Assembly (NCBI RefSeq): GCF_003045775.1
Contig: NZ_PXNS01000001.1
Coordinates: forward strand, 496,001-560,000
Length of the DNA stretch: 64,000 nucleotides
Direction: 5' to 3'
DNA from: Halomonas litopenaei
GTDB taxonomy: Bacteria > Pseudomonadota > Gammaproteobacteria > Pseudomonadales > Halomonadaceae
Shown: positions 40,101 through 46,916 of the stretch, piece after piece
Numbering within the stretch: the first letter of the stretch is position 1
Layout: each line of letters opens with the position of its first letter
Notes under the pieces: generated by a model
Told to the model about the DNA's origin: nothing
What the model saw: the letters and a program-made list of their open reading frames with translations, nothing else
Databases searched by the model: none
Program-made: the position numbers and the translations under genes

Positions 40101-40588
40101 AGACCCACCTGCATGCCGAGTGTCTGGAGCTGGAAATCACCGAAGGCATGTTGCTGGATGACCAGGAACGCGTGGCTCGTACACTGGGGGCCCTGGCGGC
40201 CCGCGGGGTCACCACGGCGATCGATGACTTCGGAAAGGGATACTCGAGCTTCGATTACCTCAAGTCCCTGCCCATCGACAAGATCAAGATCGATCGTGGT
40301 TTTGTCGCCCAGTGCCTGGACAGTGAACGAGATATCGCGGTCTGTCGCAGCGTGATCACCCTGGCCCAGGAGTTGGGCCTCGAGGCGCTGGCAGAAGGGG
40401 TCGAGACACCGCATCAATGTGCCGCCCTGAAGGACCTGGGCTGCACCACCTTCCAGGGCTATCTGTTCTCTCGACCGGTGCCTTTCCGGGAGCTTGCCGG
40501 CCTGCTGCGTCGCCCCCATCTGGCGCCGCAGCAGGAGGTCCCGATGGATCGGCAGGACTTGATTGGGGCGGAAGCGCGCCGACGCTGA
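37106..40588 (+). CDS. Membrane GGDEF-EAL cyclic-di-GMP protein with PAS domains
   Basis: Predicted to make and/or degrade c-di-GMP. The 1160-residue protein has about seven N-terminal membrane spans (residues 14-215), a periplasmic domain (about 225-425), one more span (about 430-452), then two PAS-like domains (455-570, 580-710), GGDEF and EAL. The GGDEF signature is intact (LGGDEF, residues 790-795) and preceded by an RxxD inhibitory site (RRSD). The EAL domain keeps EAL (about 918), NLSPLEF, LEITEG, DDFGKGYSS, KIDRGF and LAEGVET, so both activities look possible. The seven-span plus periplasmic layout suggests sensing of an external signal. No link to betaine catabolism is evident. A GGGAGA lies before the leader; start choice is by homology style. 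Confidence 0.93.
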   Translation: MSDWKSEEERSLGFPPLLLVVLTFGALMALHTLFASSSSSLFLFDLLTFSRWGAVASLLATLGILALVIGCDRVRRLASLALLGYSLGQGLWLLDQVNRQVSLEALPAMSLLLMLLFAFCLWHGRGVGRRRYAALGIVCMVAGALGFSILWTTEDAPRWRLILFESRPLGTVMVFTYGVIFWLFARQRSLNLRRLAPRVIKVGLIGTSLSMLVGFGGYHLYSLDLKQDLSTQLDTLSERIANWEERYRLGWSEWSLPLTQAGGSPEPTGPAARGEVLAYVWWQDRGALRWNPADGGGATSRLEEMLALHEVRSWLEQRQNEAMRWWIPGKGAALLEVNSFGAAGPRLVVLVDTTLWLEHMSEGLTANLSLLGLRPAEALDHGAREVWVERGRLAGVMRDDIALAGGTLLRVQASKPLSLKWVLLPALLLALGLFVTYQLMTWIALARLRREQAISLATREQEFHSLFGLHPVPMLQVRRSGLIGALNDSATEALGDSAGEAIARPFTEVASRLLGCGDAPDELMKHFDNVMTGRQRSVVFECSIADSTFRIRLQQVRVGAACVGLFASFADISLRQKEQARLSIMEHCLRESSNGVVIFDAQSRGCPVMYANAALCRMLDASASSVTGLLASELARTMCLDPVTEAEICHWMKTQQPGSVTALASQGGGGGRWYDLTLSPVHALREGVSHYIGIVDDVSQRKVQEEMLAHQATHDALTGLPNRTLLADRLEHDVALATRHRQGLAVLFIDLDAFKPINDSLGHEVGDRVLIQVAKRLSRGQRRSDTLARLGGDEFVLVLVDIGGKDKAIAVAERLLNQLREPCRVDGFQLQISASIGIALLDTGTTLSPQRLIQQADLAMYQAKQRGRNQYQLFTRTLDGVPGRHVTLRNALRIAMEQQRLQLFYQPQVDGEGRITGLEALIRWSHPEFGWVSPSEFIPLAEETGQIIDLGRWVMRRACYDAKRLWRSGLKPGRVAVNLSPLEFHRMDFLSSVCQTLDQTHLHAECLELEITEGMLLDDQERVARTLGALAARGVTTAIDDFGKGYSSFDYLKSLPIDKIKIDRGFVAQCLDSERDIAVCRSVITLAQELGLEALAEGVETPHQCAALKDLGCTTFQGYLFSRPVPFRELAGLLRRPHLAPQQEVPMDRQDLIGAEARRR

Positions 40589-40611
40589 GCGACCGCCGAG
40601 TCCTGAAATCC

Positions 40612-40644
40612 GCCCAGGTGTCGTCTTGAAGACGACACCTGGGC
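40612..40644 (+). terminator. Perfect 14-bp hairpin after the GGDEF-EAL gene
   Basis: GCCCAGGTGTCGTC (40612-40625) pairs with GACGACACCTGGGC (40631-40644), loop TTGAA. It lies 24 bp after the stop. There is no T-run, so termination is probable from position only. Confidence 0.55.
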
Positions 40645-40683
40645 TGGCTTCAGGGCAAGCGATGACGGCAGGCCGTTTCAGCA

Positions 40684-40722
40684 GGCTATGTCAGCGGGCT
40701 ATGTCAGCGGGCTATGTCAGCA
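40684..40722. repeat. Three copies of a 13-bp tandem repeat
   Basis: GGCTATGTCAGCG at 40684-40696 and 40697-40709, then GGCTATGTCAGCA at 40710-40722: only one base differs. It is non-coding and lies between the GGDEF-EAL gene and the second 139-bp element. Confidence 0.9.
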
Positions 40723-40800
40723 GGTCGGACACCAGGCCGTGACAGAGAGACACCCAGGGGGCCGCAATGTCGACAAGCGCAGGGGCTTTTCCGCCAGGCC

Positions 40801-40947
40801 CTAGGGCTTGTCTGAAAAGTGCCTGCGCTCGGTAATACGGCGTTAAAAATCGGATCAAAATGCTCATTTACACCCCGTAAACTGCGCTTTCTCACCGATT
40901 TTTGCCTTGTCTAACCTTCGCTCGTCGACTTTTCGTACAGGCCCTAG
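40801..40947 (-). mobile_element. 139-bp MITE-like element, copy 2, inserted at the gbcA stop codon
   Basis: The element fills 40805-40943 between two CTAG tetramers (40801-40804 and 40944-40947). The second CTAG contains, on the minus strand, the TAG stop of gbcA. Read from the gene it follows, it has the same orientation as copy 1 behind fdsA: gene, TAG, end starting near TGTMCGAAAAGTCG. Only 5 of 139 positions differ from copy 1. No reading frame of interest is inside. Confidence 0.87.
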
Positions 40948-42230
40948 CCGCTGGCCAGGCTCAGCGCTGGGCTGCTGCCCAGGTTGGCTGCCAAGGTGGT
41001 GCGGTACCAGTCGATAAAGTCGATCACCCCGTATTCGTAGGTGGGGGAGTAGGGGCCGGGGCGATAGGCCAGGGAGTTGATGCCTCGCTGGTTCTCTTCG
41101 GCAAGCCTTCGGTCCTGGGCGTTGGTGGCGTCCCATACTCGGCTCAGGTTCTCGACGTCGTAGTCGACACCCTCCACCGCATCCTTGTGGACCAGCCATT
41201 TGGTGGTGACCTGAGTGCGCTGGGGACCCAGCGGCAGCACCCGGAACACCGCGGCGTGGTCGCCGACAAAGTGATTCCAGCTATTGGGCAGATGCAGGAT
41301 GCGCAGGGAGCCCATGTCCTCGAGGCCCTGGTGGGTCAGCGGACGGCGACAGGCGGCCCTGCCGTCCATGGTCATGGACACGGTGCCTTCGACCAGCGGG
41401 GTGCGGGTCAGGCGATTGCGCTTGCCTCCCGCCCAGCTCATCTTCCAGGGGATGCCGAGGCCGTCCCACTCCTGCTGCTTGCGTGCTACCAGACTGCGGT
41501 ATTCCGGCGTGGCACGGGGGTCCTCGGTGTCGTCAAACTCGTAGAGCGACTTGATCAGCTCCGGGTGAGAGCCGTTGCAGTGGTAGCACTCGCGGTTGTT
41601 CTCGAGCACCAGTTTCCAGTTGGCCTGCTCCTCGATGGTGGTGGTCACGGCCACCTTGAGGTTGGCCATGTCGTAGAAGCTCAGGTAGCTGTCGAAGATG
41701 GCCTTGAGGTCGCTCACGTCCGGCGGATTCTCGGCGAGGCTGACGAACAGGTAGCCGCCGGCTTCGGTCAGCGCGACCGGGGCGAGTCCGTAGTCCTCGA
41801 GTCGAAAGTCCTCGCCCATCTCGGTGCCGGCGAACAGCAGGCGTCCGTCCAGCTCGTAGGTCCACTGATGGTAGGGGCACACCAGCTTGGCCAGCTTGCC
41901 CTTTTCGGTGGAGCACAGGCGAGATCCGCGATGGCGGCAGGTGTTGTGAAAGGCGTGAATGGCGTCGCCATCGCCGCGCACGATGACCACCGGATTATGG
42001 CCGATGTCGAGGGTGATGAAGTTGCCCTTGGCGGGAATCTCGCAGCTCATGCCGGCGAAGATCCACTCGCGCTCGAAGATGGTCTGCATGTCGAGCTGGA
42101 ACAGTCGTTCATCGTTGTAGAACGGCTGCGGCAACGAGAAGCCGAAGGGGTGATGTGACATCGTCTCCAGGGCGAAACGACGGGCGTCCCCCAGGGGATC
42201 CTCCAGATTGAGATGGGCGATGGGCTCCAT
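40944..42230 (-). CDS. gbcA: Glycine betaine monooxygenase, Rieske oxygenase subunit GbcA
   Basis: Oxygenase component that demethylates glycine betaine to dimethylglycine, releasing formaldehyde. The 428-residue protein has a Rieske [2Fe-2S] site (Cys98-x-His100 and Cys118-x2-His121, in CRHRGSRLC and CPYHQW). The mononuclear iron region has His217 and His222 in NNRECYHCNGSHPEL. Electrons come from GbcB, encoded divergently 367 bp away. Length and motifs fit the GbcA family. The TAG stop is shared with the CTAG border of the 139-bp element. Activation by GbdR is inferred from the known Pseudomonas system. Confidence 0.94.
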   Translation of the reverse strand: MEPIAHLNLEDPLGDARRFALETMSHHPFGFSLPQPFYNDERLFQLDMQTIFEREWIFAGMSCEIPAKGNFITLDIGHNPVVIVRGDGDAIHAFHNTCRHRGSRLCSTEKGKLAKLVCPYHQWTYELDGRLLFAGTEMGEDFRLEDYGLAPVALTEAGGYLFVSLAENPPDVSDLKAIFDSYLSFYDMANLKVAVTTTIEEQANWKLVLENNRECYHCNGSHPELIKSLYEFDDTEDPRATPEYRSLVARKQQEWDGLGIPWKMSWAGGKRNRLTRTPLVEGTVSMTMDGRAACRRPLTHQGLEDMGSLRILHLPNSWNHFVGDHAAVFRVLPLGPQRTQVTTKWLVHKDAVEGVDYDVENLSRVWDATNAQDRRLAEENQRGINSLAYRPGPYSPTYEYGVIDFIDWYRTTLAANLGSSPALSLASG

Positions 42231-42291
42231 GGTGCACTCCTCGTGATGCGATAGATGCGGTGTCGATGGGCGCGGTGGCCCATGGTAAGGG

Positions 42292-42327
42292 GCGCCGCTA
42301 TGGATCAGGGGAAAGCATTAGCGGCGC
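42292..42327. promoter_or_regulatory. Inverted repeat in the gbcA/gbcB gap
   Basis: GCGCCGCTA (42292-42300) and TAGCGGCGC (42319-42327) form a perfect 9+9 dyad with an 18-bp centre, about 60 bp upstream of gbcA. It may be an operator or a leader hairpin of gbcA. Confidence 0.45.
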
Positions 42328-42436
42328 TATCAGCTGGCAGCTGGCGTGCGTCGCGGTTGTCATGCTGCGCAGTCTGGGGCAAGGGTGGGGACCCTGGGTA
42401 TCTGGTGGCGACACCAGATGATGCCGTTGCGACCTC

Positions 42437-42452
42437 TTTGTCGCTGCAGCGA
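42437..42452 (+). promoter_or_regulatory. TTTGTCGCTGC box upstream of gbcB
   Basis: TTTGTCGCTGC at 42437-42447 equals the box 138 bp before the dgc operon; here it is 151 bp before gbcB. It overlaps a perfect palindrome TCGCTGCAGCGA (42441-42452). Two further TGTCGC-type half-sites lie at 42408-42413 (inverted) and 42481-42486. GbdR binding is inferred, not shown. Confidence 0.4.
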
Positions 42453-42597
42453 GCGTGGCCGGAGGATTCGAGTATGCTGATGTCGCGATCAGACAAGTGG
42501 CGTGCGAGGCGCGAGGGGCAGAATGCGCTCAATGACCAGGCCTCGAACGAGGTTCGGGGCCTGGGTGAACCGCCGACTGTCTGCGAGCGAAACCGCC

Positions 42598-43704
42598 ATG
42601 GTGACGAATTTTCTCAATCCGGTGACCACCCAGACCTGGGCCAATGGCCGCCACGTCGTGCGCTGCGTCAAGGTCATCCAGGAGACCTGGGACGTCCGAA
42701 CCTTCTGCTTCATGGCCGAGCAGCCGGTGATGTTCTTCTTCAAGCCGGGGCAGTTCGTCACTCTGGAGCTCGAGATCGACGGCGAGTGCGTCTTCCGCTC
42801 CTATACCATCGCCAGTTCACCCTCCATCCCCTACAGCTTCTCGATCACCGTCAAGCGGGTGCCGGGGGGGCGCGTCTCCAACTGGCTGCATGATCAGATG
42901 GACGTGGGCCACGAGCTGGCGGTGCACGGTCCGGTGGGGGACTTCAACTGCATCGACCATACCGCCGACAAGGTGCTGATGCTCTCCGGCGGTGTCGGCA
43001 TCACGCCGCTGATGTCGATGACCCGCTGGTTCTTCGATACCAATGCGGCGGTGGACCTGGCCTTTATCCACTGCGCCAGAACCCCCAGGGACATCATCTT
43101 TCACCGTGAGCTTGAGCATATCTTCTCGCGGATTCCCGAGTTCCGGCTGAATATCGTGTGTGAACGGGACAACGAGCTGAACCAGGCCTGGGCGGGTTTC
43201 CGCGGCTTCCTGTCGGAGCCCATGCTGGAGCTGATGGCGCCTGATTTTCTGGATCGAGAGGTCTTCTGCTGCGGGCCCACGCCCTTCATGTCGGCGGTCA
43301 GGCGTCTGTTGACCCAGCGTGGCTTCGACATGAGTCGCTACCACGAGGAATCCTTCGGTGCCACGCCGGTCGACGTCCAGGAAGACGTCCACGAGCTGGC
43401 GGAGCAGGCCGAGGCAGAGGCCGAGGAGCTCGTGGCGGCCGACATGCACTGTGTCGAATTCGCCTCGGCGGGCAAGAGCGTGCGCATCCAGCCGGGCGAG
43501 ACCGTGCACGCTGCGGCCTCAAAGCTCGGACTGCATATTCCCAAGGCCTGCGGCATGGGCATCTGCGGCACCTGCCGGGTGCCACTGGTCGCCGGCGAGG
43601 TGGACATGGAACACAACGGTGGCATCACCGACGAGGACGTGGCCGAGGGCTTCATCCTGTCCTGCTGCAGTCGGCCCAGGGGTAACGTCACGGTGGACTG
43701 GTAG
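42598..43704 (+). CDS. gbcB: Glycine betaine monooxygenase, reductase subunit GbcB
   Basis: NADH-dependent reductase feeding electrons to GbcA. The 368 residues comprise an FAD domain (FRSYTIASSPS, near residue 65), an NAD domain (LSGGVGITPLMSM; FCCGPTPFMSAVRR) and a C-terminal plant-type [2Fe-2S] ferredoxin (CGMGICGTC, then a Cys in SCCSRP). An acidic helical linker (ELAEQAEAEAEEL) joins the last two. The open frame extends 96 nt upstream, but homology starts at MVTNFLNPVTTQTW; the ribosome site is weak. Divergent from gbcA as in Pseudomonas. Confidence 0.94.
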   Translation: MVTNFLNPVTTQTWANGRHVVRCVKVIQETWDVRTFCFMAEQPVMFFFKPGQFVTLELEIDGECVFRSYTIASSPSIPYSFSITVKRVPGGRVSNWLHDQMDVGHELAVHGPVGDFNCIDHTADKVLMLSGGVGITPLMSMTRWFFDTNAAVDLAFIHCARTPRDIIFHRELEHIFSRIPEFRLNIVCERDNELNQAWAGFRGFLSEPMLELMAPDFLDREVFCCGPTPFMSAVRRLLTQRGFDMSRYHEESFGATPVDVQEDVHELAEQAEAEAEELVAADMHCVEFASAGKSVRIQPGETVHAAASKLGLHIPKACGMGICGTCRVPLVAGEVDMEHNGGITDEDVAEGFILSCCSRPRGNVTVDW

Positions 43705-43859
43705 CGGCGGTGGCTCCCGGCGGAGGCGGGTCGTGGGCTACCCAGCGCGGCAGTGGTGTAACCGTCCGGTGCAGGTGACTCCGTATGGCGTTGATAAATA
43801 GGAGGGCCGTGAGAAATTCGGTTAGGCTGGAGTCTGATTTTTGCTGGTATTTGGACGCC

Positions 43860-45068
43860 ATGCCATCCTCGCCCCTGCACCCGCTCCATCCATCACGGCC
43901 ATCGCCGGCACCATCGTCAGCACAGCAAGGGCACGCCGATGTCTCTGGCGGCGAGCCGCTCACGCCGGCGCTGTCGGTGGGCTTTGTGTTGCTGTCGCGC
44001 TTTACCTTGCTGCCCTTTGCTGCCTTCGTCGACTGCCTGCGGCTGGCGTCCGACGAGGGCGATCGCAGTCGTCAGCTACGTTGCCGCTGGCGCTTTCTGT
44101 CAGAGGATGGCGCCGAGGTTGCGTCAAGCTGTGGTGCGGTGATCTCGCCCTGCGAGCCGATAGGGGGGCGTCATGGGCAGCCTTTCTGTGATCCCCGCCA
44201 GTTCGACTACCTGGTGGTCATCGGCGGGGTGCTGGGGGAAGGCGAGGAAGCTGATAGCCCTGAGCGAACGAGCCCTGAACGACGGGCTCTCGAGCGAAAC
44301 CGCCCCGAGCGAGATGGCGGCACCCTCGACTATCTGCGCCATGCGGCAGCGCTGGGCGTGCCGCTGGTGGGGGTGTGCACCGGGGTCTACTCGCTGATCC
44401 AGGCCGGTGTGATGGAGGGGCGGCGTTGCTGCGTCAGCTGGTACCACCACCTGGATCTGACCCGGCGTTTTCCCGCCGTCAGCGCGGTGGCCGACCGCCT
44501 CTATGTCGACGATGGCGACCGCTTGACCTGTGCCGGTGGTGCTGCGGCGGCGGACCTGGCCGCCTATCTGGTGGAGCGCCACCTGGGACGCGCCTGGGCA
44601 CGCAAGAGCCTGCATATCATGCTGCTGGACGGCCACCGAAGCGGCGACCACTCCCAGCCCCAGCCGGTGGTCTTCGATCGCATCGAGGACCGCATCGTGC
44701 GTCGTGCCGTGGCAATTCTCGAGCAGCATCTGGGCGAGCCGCTGTCGGTGGATGAGCTGGCGACGCGCGCCGGCGCCTCGCGTCGGGGGCTCGAGCGCAA
44801 GTTTCGCCAGGCCTTCGGTGTCGGCCCGCAGAAGTTCGCCCGTGACCTGCGCCTGCGCTACGGTCTGTGGCTTCTGTACTTCACCGACCATAGCGTCACC
44901 GAGATCGGCGAGCGCTGTGGTTTCGCCGACACCGCCCACTTTTCCCGCCACTTCCGCAGCGCCTTCGGACAGTCGCCCTCACGTCTGCGTCGCGATCCCG
45001 TCGGTCGCGAGGAGGCCGGCGTCGACCCCTTCTTTCTGCATGTCGGTGCACGCCTGGGGCATCGCTGA
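43860..45068 (+). CDS. GlxA-type AraC-family regulator next to the sarcosine genes
   Basis: GATase1-like AraC regulator, 402 residues from the ATG at 43860 (an upstream ATG at 43785 is also open; the N-terminal 40 residues are low-complexity Pro/His/Ser). The N-terminal amidotransferase-like domain includes GVCTGVYSLIQAGVM, and the C-terminal helix-turn-helix pair is LATRAGASRRGLERKF and EIGERCGFADTAHFSR. An insert of four in-frame 5-residue repeats (SPERT, SPERR, ALERN, RPERD; bases 44256-44315) sits in a surface loop. Its place between gbcB and glyA-soxBDAG suggests it controls the sarcosine operon, as SouR does in Pseudomonas; this is inference. It is a paralogue of the GbdR-like protein at 19.3 kb. 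Confidence 0.85.
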   Translation: MPSSPLHPLHPSRPSPAPSSAQQGHADVSGGEPLTPALSVGFVLLSRFTLLPFAAFVDCLRLASDEGDRSRQLRCRWRFLSEDGAEVASSCGAVISPCEPIGGRHGQPFCDPRQFDYLVVIGGVLGEGEEADSPERTSPERRALERNRPERDGGTLDYLRHAAALGVPLVGVCTGVYSLIQAGVMEGRRCCVSWYHHLDLTRRFPAVSAVADRLYVDDGDRLTCAGGAAAADLAAYLVERHLGRAWARKSLHIMLLDGHRSGDHSQPQPVVFDRIEDRIVRRAVAILEQHLGEPLSVDELATRAGASRRGLERKFRQAFGVGPQKFARDLRLRYGLWLLYFTDHSVTEIGERCGFADTAHFSRHFRSAFGQSPSRLRRDPVGREEAGVDPFFLHVGARLGHR

Positions 45069-45090
45069 GCGCCCCCCGCTGGCGCAATTG

Positions 45091-45150
45091 CCCCTGATAT
45101 TGCTCCTGATAGTGCCGCTGATAGCTCCCCTGATCGTGCCGCTGGCAACG
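45091..45150. repeat. 12-bp tandem array after the GlxA-type gene
   Basis: Units such as CCCCTGATATTG, CTCCTGATAGTG, CCGCTGATAGCT and CCCCTGATCGTG follow each other exactly every 12 bp from 45091 to 45138, with a degenerate fifth unit to 45150. It starts 22 bp after the regulator stop. Confidence 0.8.
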
Positions 45151-45270
45151 TCATCCAAGCGCTCGTCCACGGCGCTCGGCTCATGCCTGCGTCCAACAAA
45201 GCTGTCGCATTTGTTCAAGTTTTGAAGGAGCCGCTCGGCTTCAATGACCTTATCCCGCCGGGCACCTGCG

Positions 45271-45350
45271 CTCGTCTGGGCCGGCCTCTGCCTGTATGGG
45301 CCAGTCTGGGCCGGGCTCTGCCAGTCTGGGCCCGTCTGGGCCGGTCCGGG
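45271..45350. repeat. Eight-unit decamer array upstream of glyA
   Basis: Eight consecutive 10-bp units (45271-45350) with consensus near CCNGTCTGGG; exact copies CCAGTCTGGG occur at 45301 and 45321. The array ends 173 bp before the glyA ATG. The remaining part of the 455-bp gap (45069-45523) has no gene. Confidence 0.85.
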
Positions 45351-45523
45351 CAGCGTCGATGTCCCTGACGGCGACGCCGATGTCGTTTCCAGAATATCGG
45401 CGCCGGGATAGCGGCTTACCTTGGAGGCGGGGGACTGCCCGTCTTCGTCAGCCATCACAACGACAATATCGACCAGGCGAAAGCGGCCGCGAAGAGGCGC
45501 TTCGCCATTATCGGAGATACCCC

Positions 45524-46831
45524 ATGCCAAGCGCTCATCTGTCCAGCTCGTCACTGTCCCGGTTCGATCCGCAGATCGCCGAGGCCATCGCCGACGAGGT
45601 CGTTCGCCAGCAGGATCATGTGGAGCTGATCGCCTCCGAGAACTACGCAAGTCCCGCGGTGATGGAGGCCCAGGGCACCCAGCTGACCAACAAGTACGCC
45701 GAGGGCTATCCCGGCAAGCGCTACTATGGCGGCTGCGAGCACGTCGACGTGGTAGAGCGTCTGGCCATCGAGCGGGCCTGCGCGCTGTTCAGCGCCGACT
45801 ACGCCAACGTGCAGCCCCACAGCGGCGCCCAGGCCAATGCCGCCGCCTTCATGGCGCTGGTGTCCCCCGGTGATACCGTGCTCGGCATGAGTCTGGCTCA
45901 CGGCGGCCACCTGACCCATGGCGCGGCACCGAACTTCTCCGGCAAGCACTACCACGCGGTGCAGTATGGTCTGGACGAGGCCACCGGCCAGATCGACTAC
46001 GCCGAGGTCGAGCGTCTGGCCAACGAGCATCGCCCCAAGTTGATCGTCGCTGGCTTCTCGGCCTACTCCCAGGTGGTCGACTGGCGCCGCTTTCGCGCCA
46101 TCGCCGACAGCGTCGGCGCCTGGCTGCTGGTGGACATGGCCCACGTCGCCGGTCTGGTGGCGGCCGGGCTCTATCCAAGCCCGCTGCCCCACGCCCACGT
46201 GGTCACCACCACCACCCACAAGACCCTGCGCGGGCCGCGCGGTGGCCTGATCCTGTCGGCCAGCGGTGACGAGGCGCTGTACAAGAAGCTCAACGGCGCG
46301 GTTTTCCCCGGCCAGCAGGGCGGCCCCTTGATGCATGTCATCGCGGCCAAGGCGGTGGCCTTCCGCGAGGCCATGAACCAGGACTTCGTACGCTACCAGG
46401 AGCAGGTCATCGTCAATGCCAAGGCCATGGCCGGGACCTTTCTCGAGCGCGGCTACGACGTGGTCTCCGGCGGCACCGAAGACCATCTGTTTCTGGTCTC
46501 GCTGATTCGCCAGGGGATCACCGGCAAGGACGCCGACGCGGCCCTGGGTCGCTCGCACATCACCGTCAACAAGAACGCGGTACCGGGAGACCCGCAGAGC
46601 CCCTTCGTCACCTCGGGCCTGCGCATCGGGACCCCGGCGGTGACCACCCGCGGCTTCGATGCCGAAGAGTGCGAGCGGCTTGCCGGCTGGATCTGCGATG
46701 TGCTGGACGTGCTGGCCCGTGGCGAGGACACCGCCGCCATCGAAGCCGACGTACGCCAGCGGGTCGGCGAGCTATGCACGCGCCACCCGGTCTATCCGAC
46801 CCCTCGGCAAGCCGCTGCCGTGCCGGCCTGA
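45524..46831 (+). CDS. glyA: Serine hydroxymethyltransferase of the sarcosine operon
   Basis: PLP enzyme that combines glycine and 5,10-methylene-THF to serine (reversible). The 435-residue protein has the PLP-lysine motif [14 protein letters not shown] and the N-terminal block [20 protein letters not shown]. The ATG at 45524 has GGAG 7 nt upstream; the longer open frame upstream is the decamer array and not protein. Sarcosine oxidase converts the sarcosine methyl group to methylene-THF, and GlyA then makes serine from the glycine product. It is first in glyA-soxBDAG-purU. A dedicated, second GlyA copy is common in such clusters. Confidence 0.96.
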   Translation: MPSAHLSSSSLSRFDPQIAEAIADEVVRQQDHVELIASENYASPAVMEAQGTQLTNKYAEGYPGKRYYGGCEHVDVVERLAIERACALFSADYANVQPHSGAQANAAAFMALVSPGDTVLGMSLAHGGHLTHGAAPNFSGKHYHAVQYGLDEATGQIDYAEVERLANEHRPKLIVAGFSAYSQVVDWRRFRAIADSVGAWLLVDMAHVAGLVAAGLYPSPLPHAHVVTTTTHKTLRGPRGGLILSASGDEALYKKLNGAVFPGQQGGPLMHVIAAKAVAFREAMNQDFVRYQEQVIVNAKAMAGTFLERGYDVVSGGTEDHLFLVSLIRQGITGKDADAALGRSHITVNKNAVPGDPQSPFVTSGLRIGTPAVTTRGFDAEECERLAGWICDVLDVLARGEDTAAIEADVRQRVGELCTRHPVYPTPRQAAAVPA

Positions 46832-46868
46832 TGACCCCCCGGCGGTCGTGACGCACGCAGCGACCGCC

Positions 46869-46893
46869 CAGGCACTTTTCAGACACGCTCTAG
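46869..46893. mobile_element. Solo end of the 139-bp element
   Basis: CAGGCACTTTTCAGACA (46869-46885) equals the right end of the 139-bp element and is followed by a CTAG (46890-46893), the same border as the full copies. The rest of the element is missing. It lies in the 85-bp glyA-soxB gap. Confidence 0.65.
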
Positions 46894-46916
46894 CCCAGAG
46901 TTTTGAGGGACACCCT

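Noticed and set aside
45296..45523. N-terminal extension of GlyA
   Set aside because: It translates the decamer array and promoter region; GlyA homology and a proper ribosome site begin at 45524.
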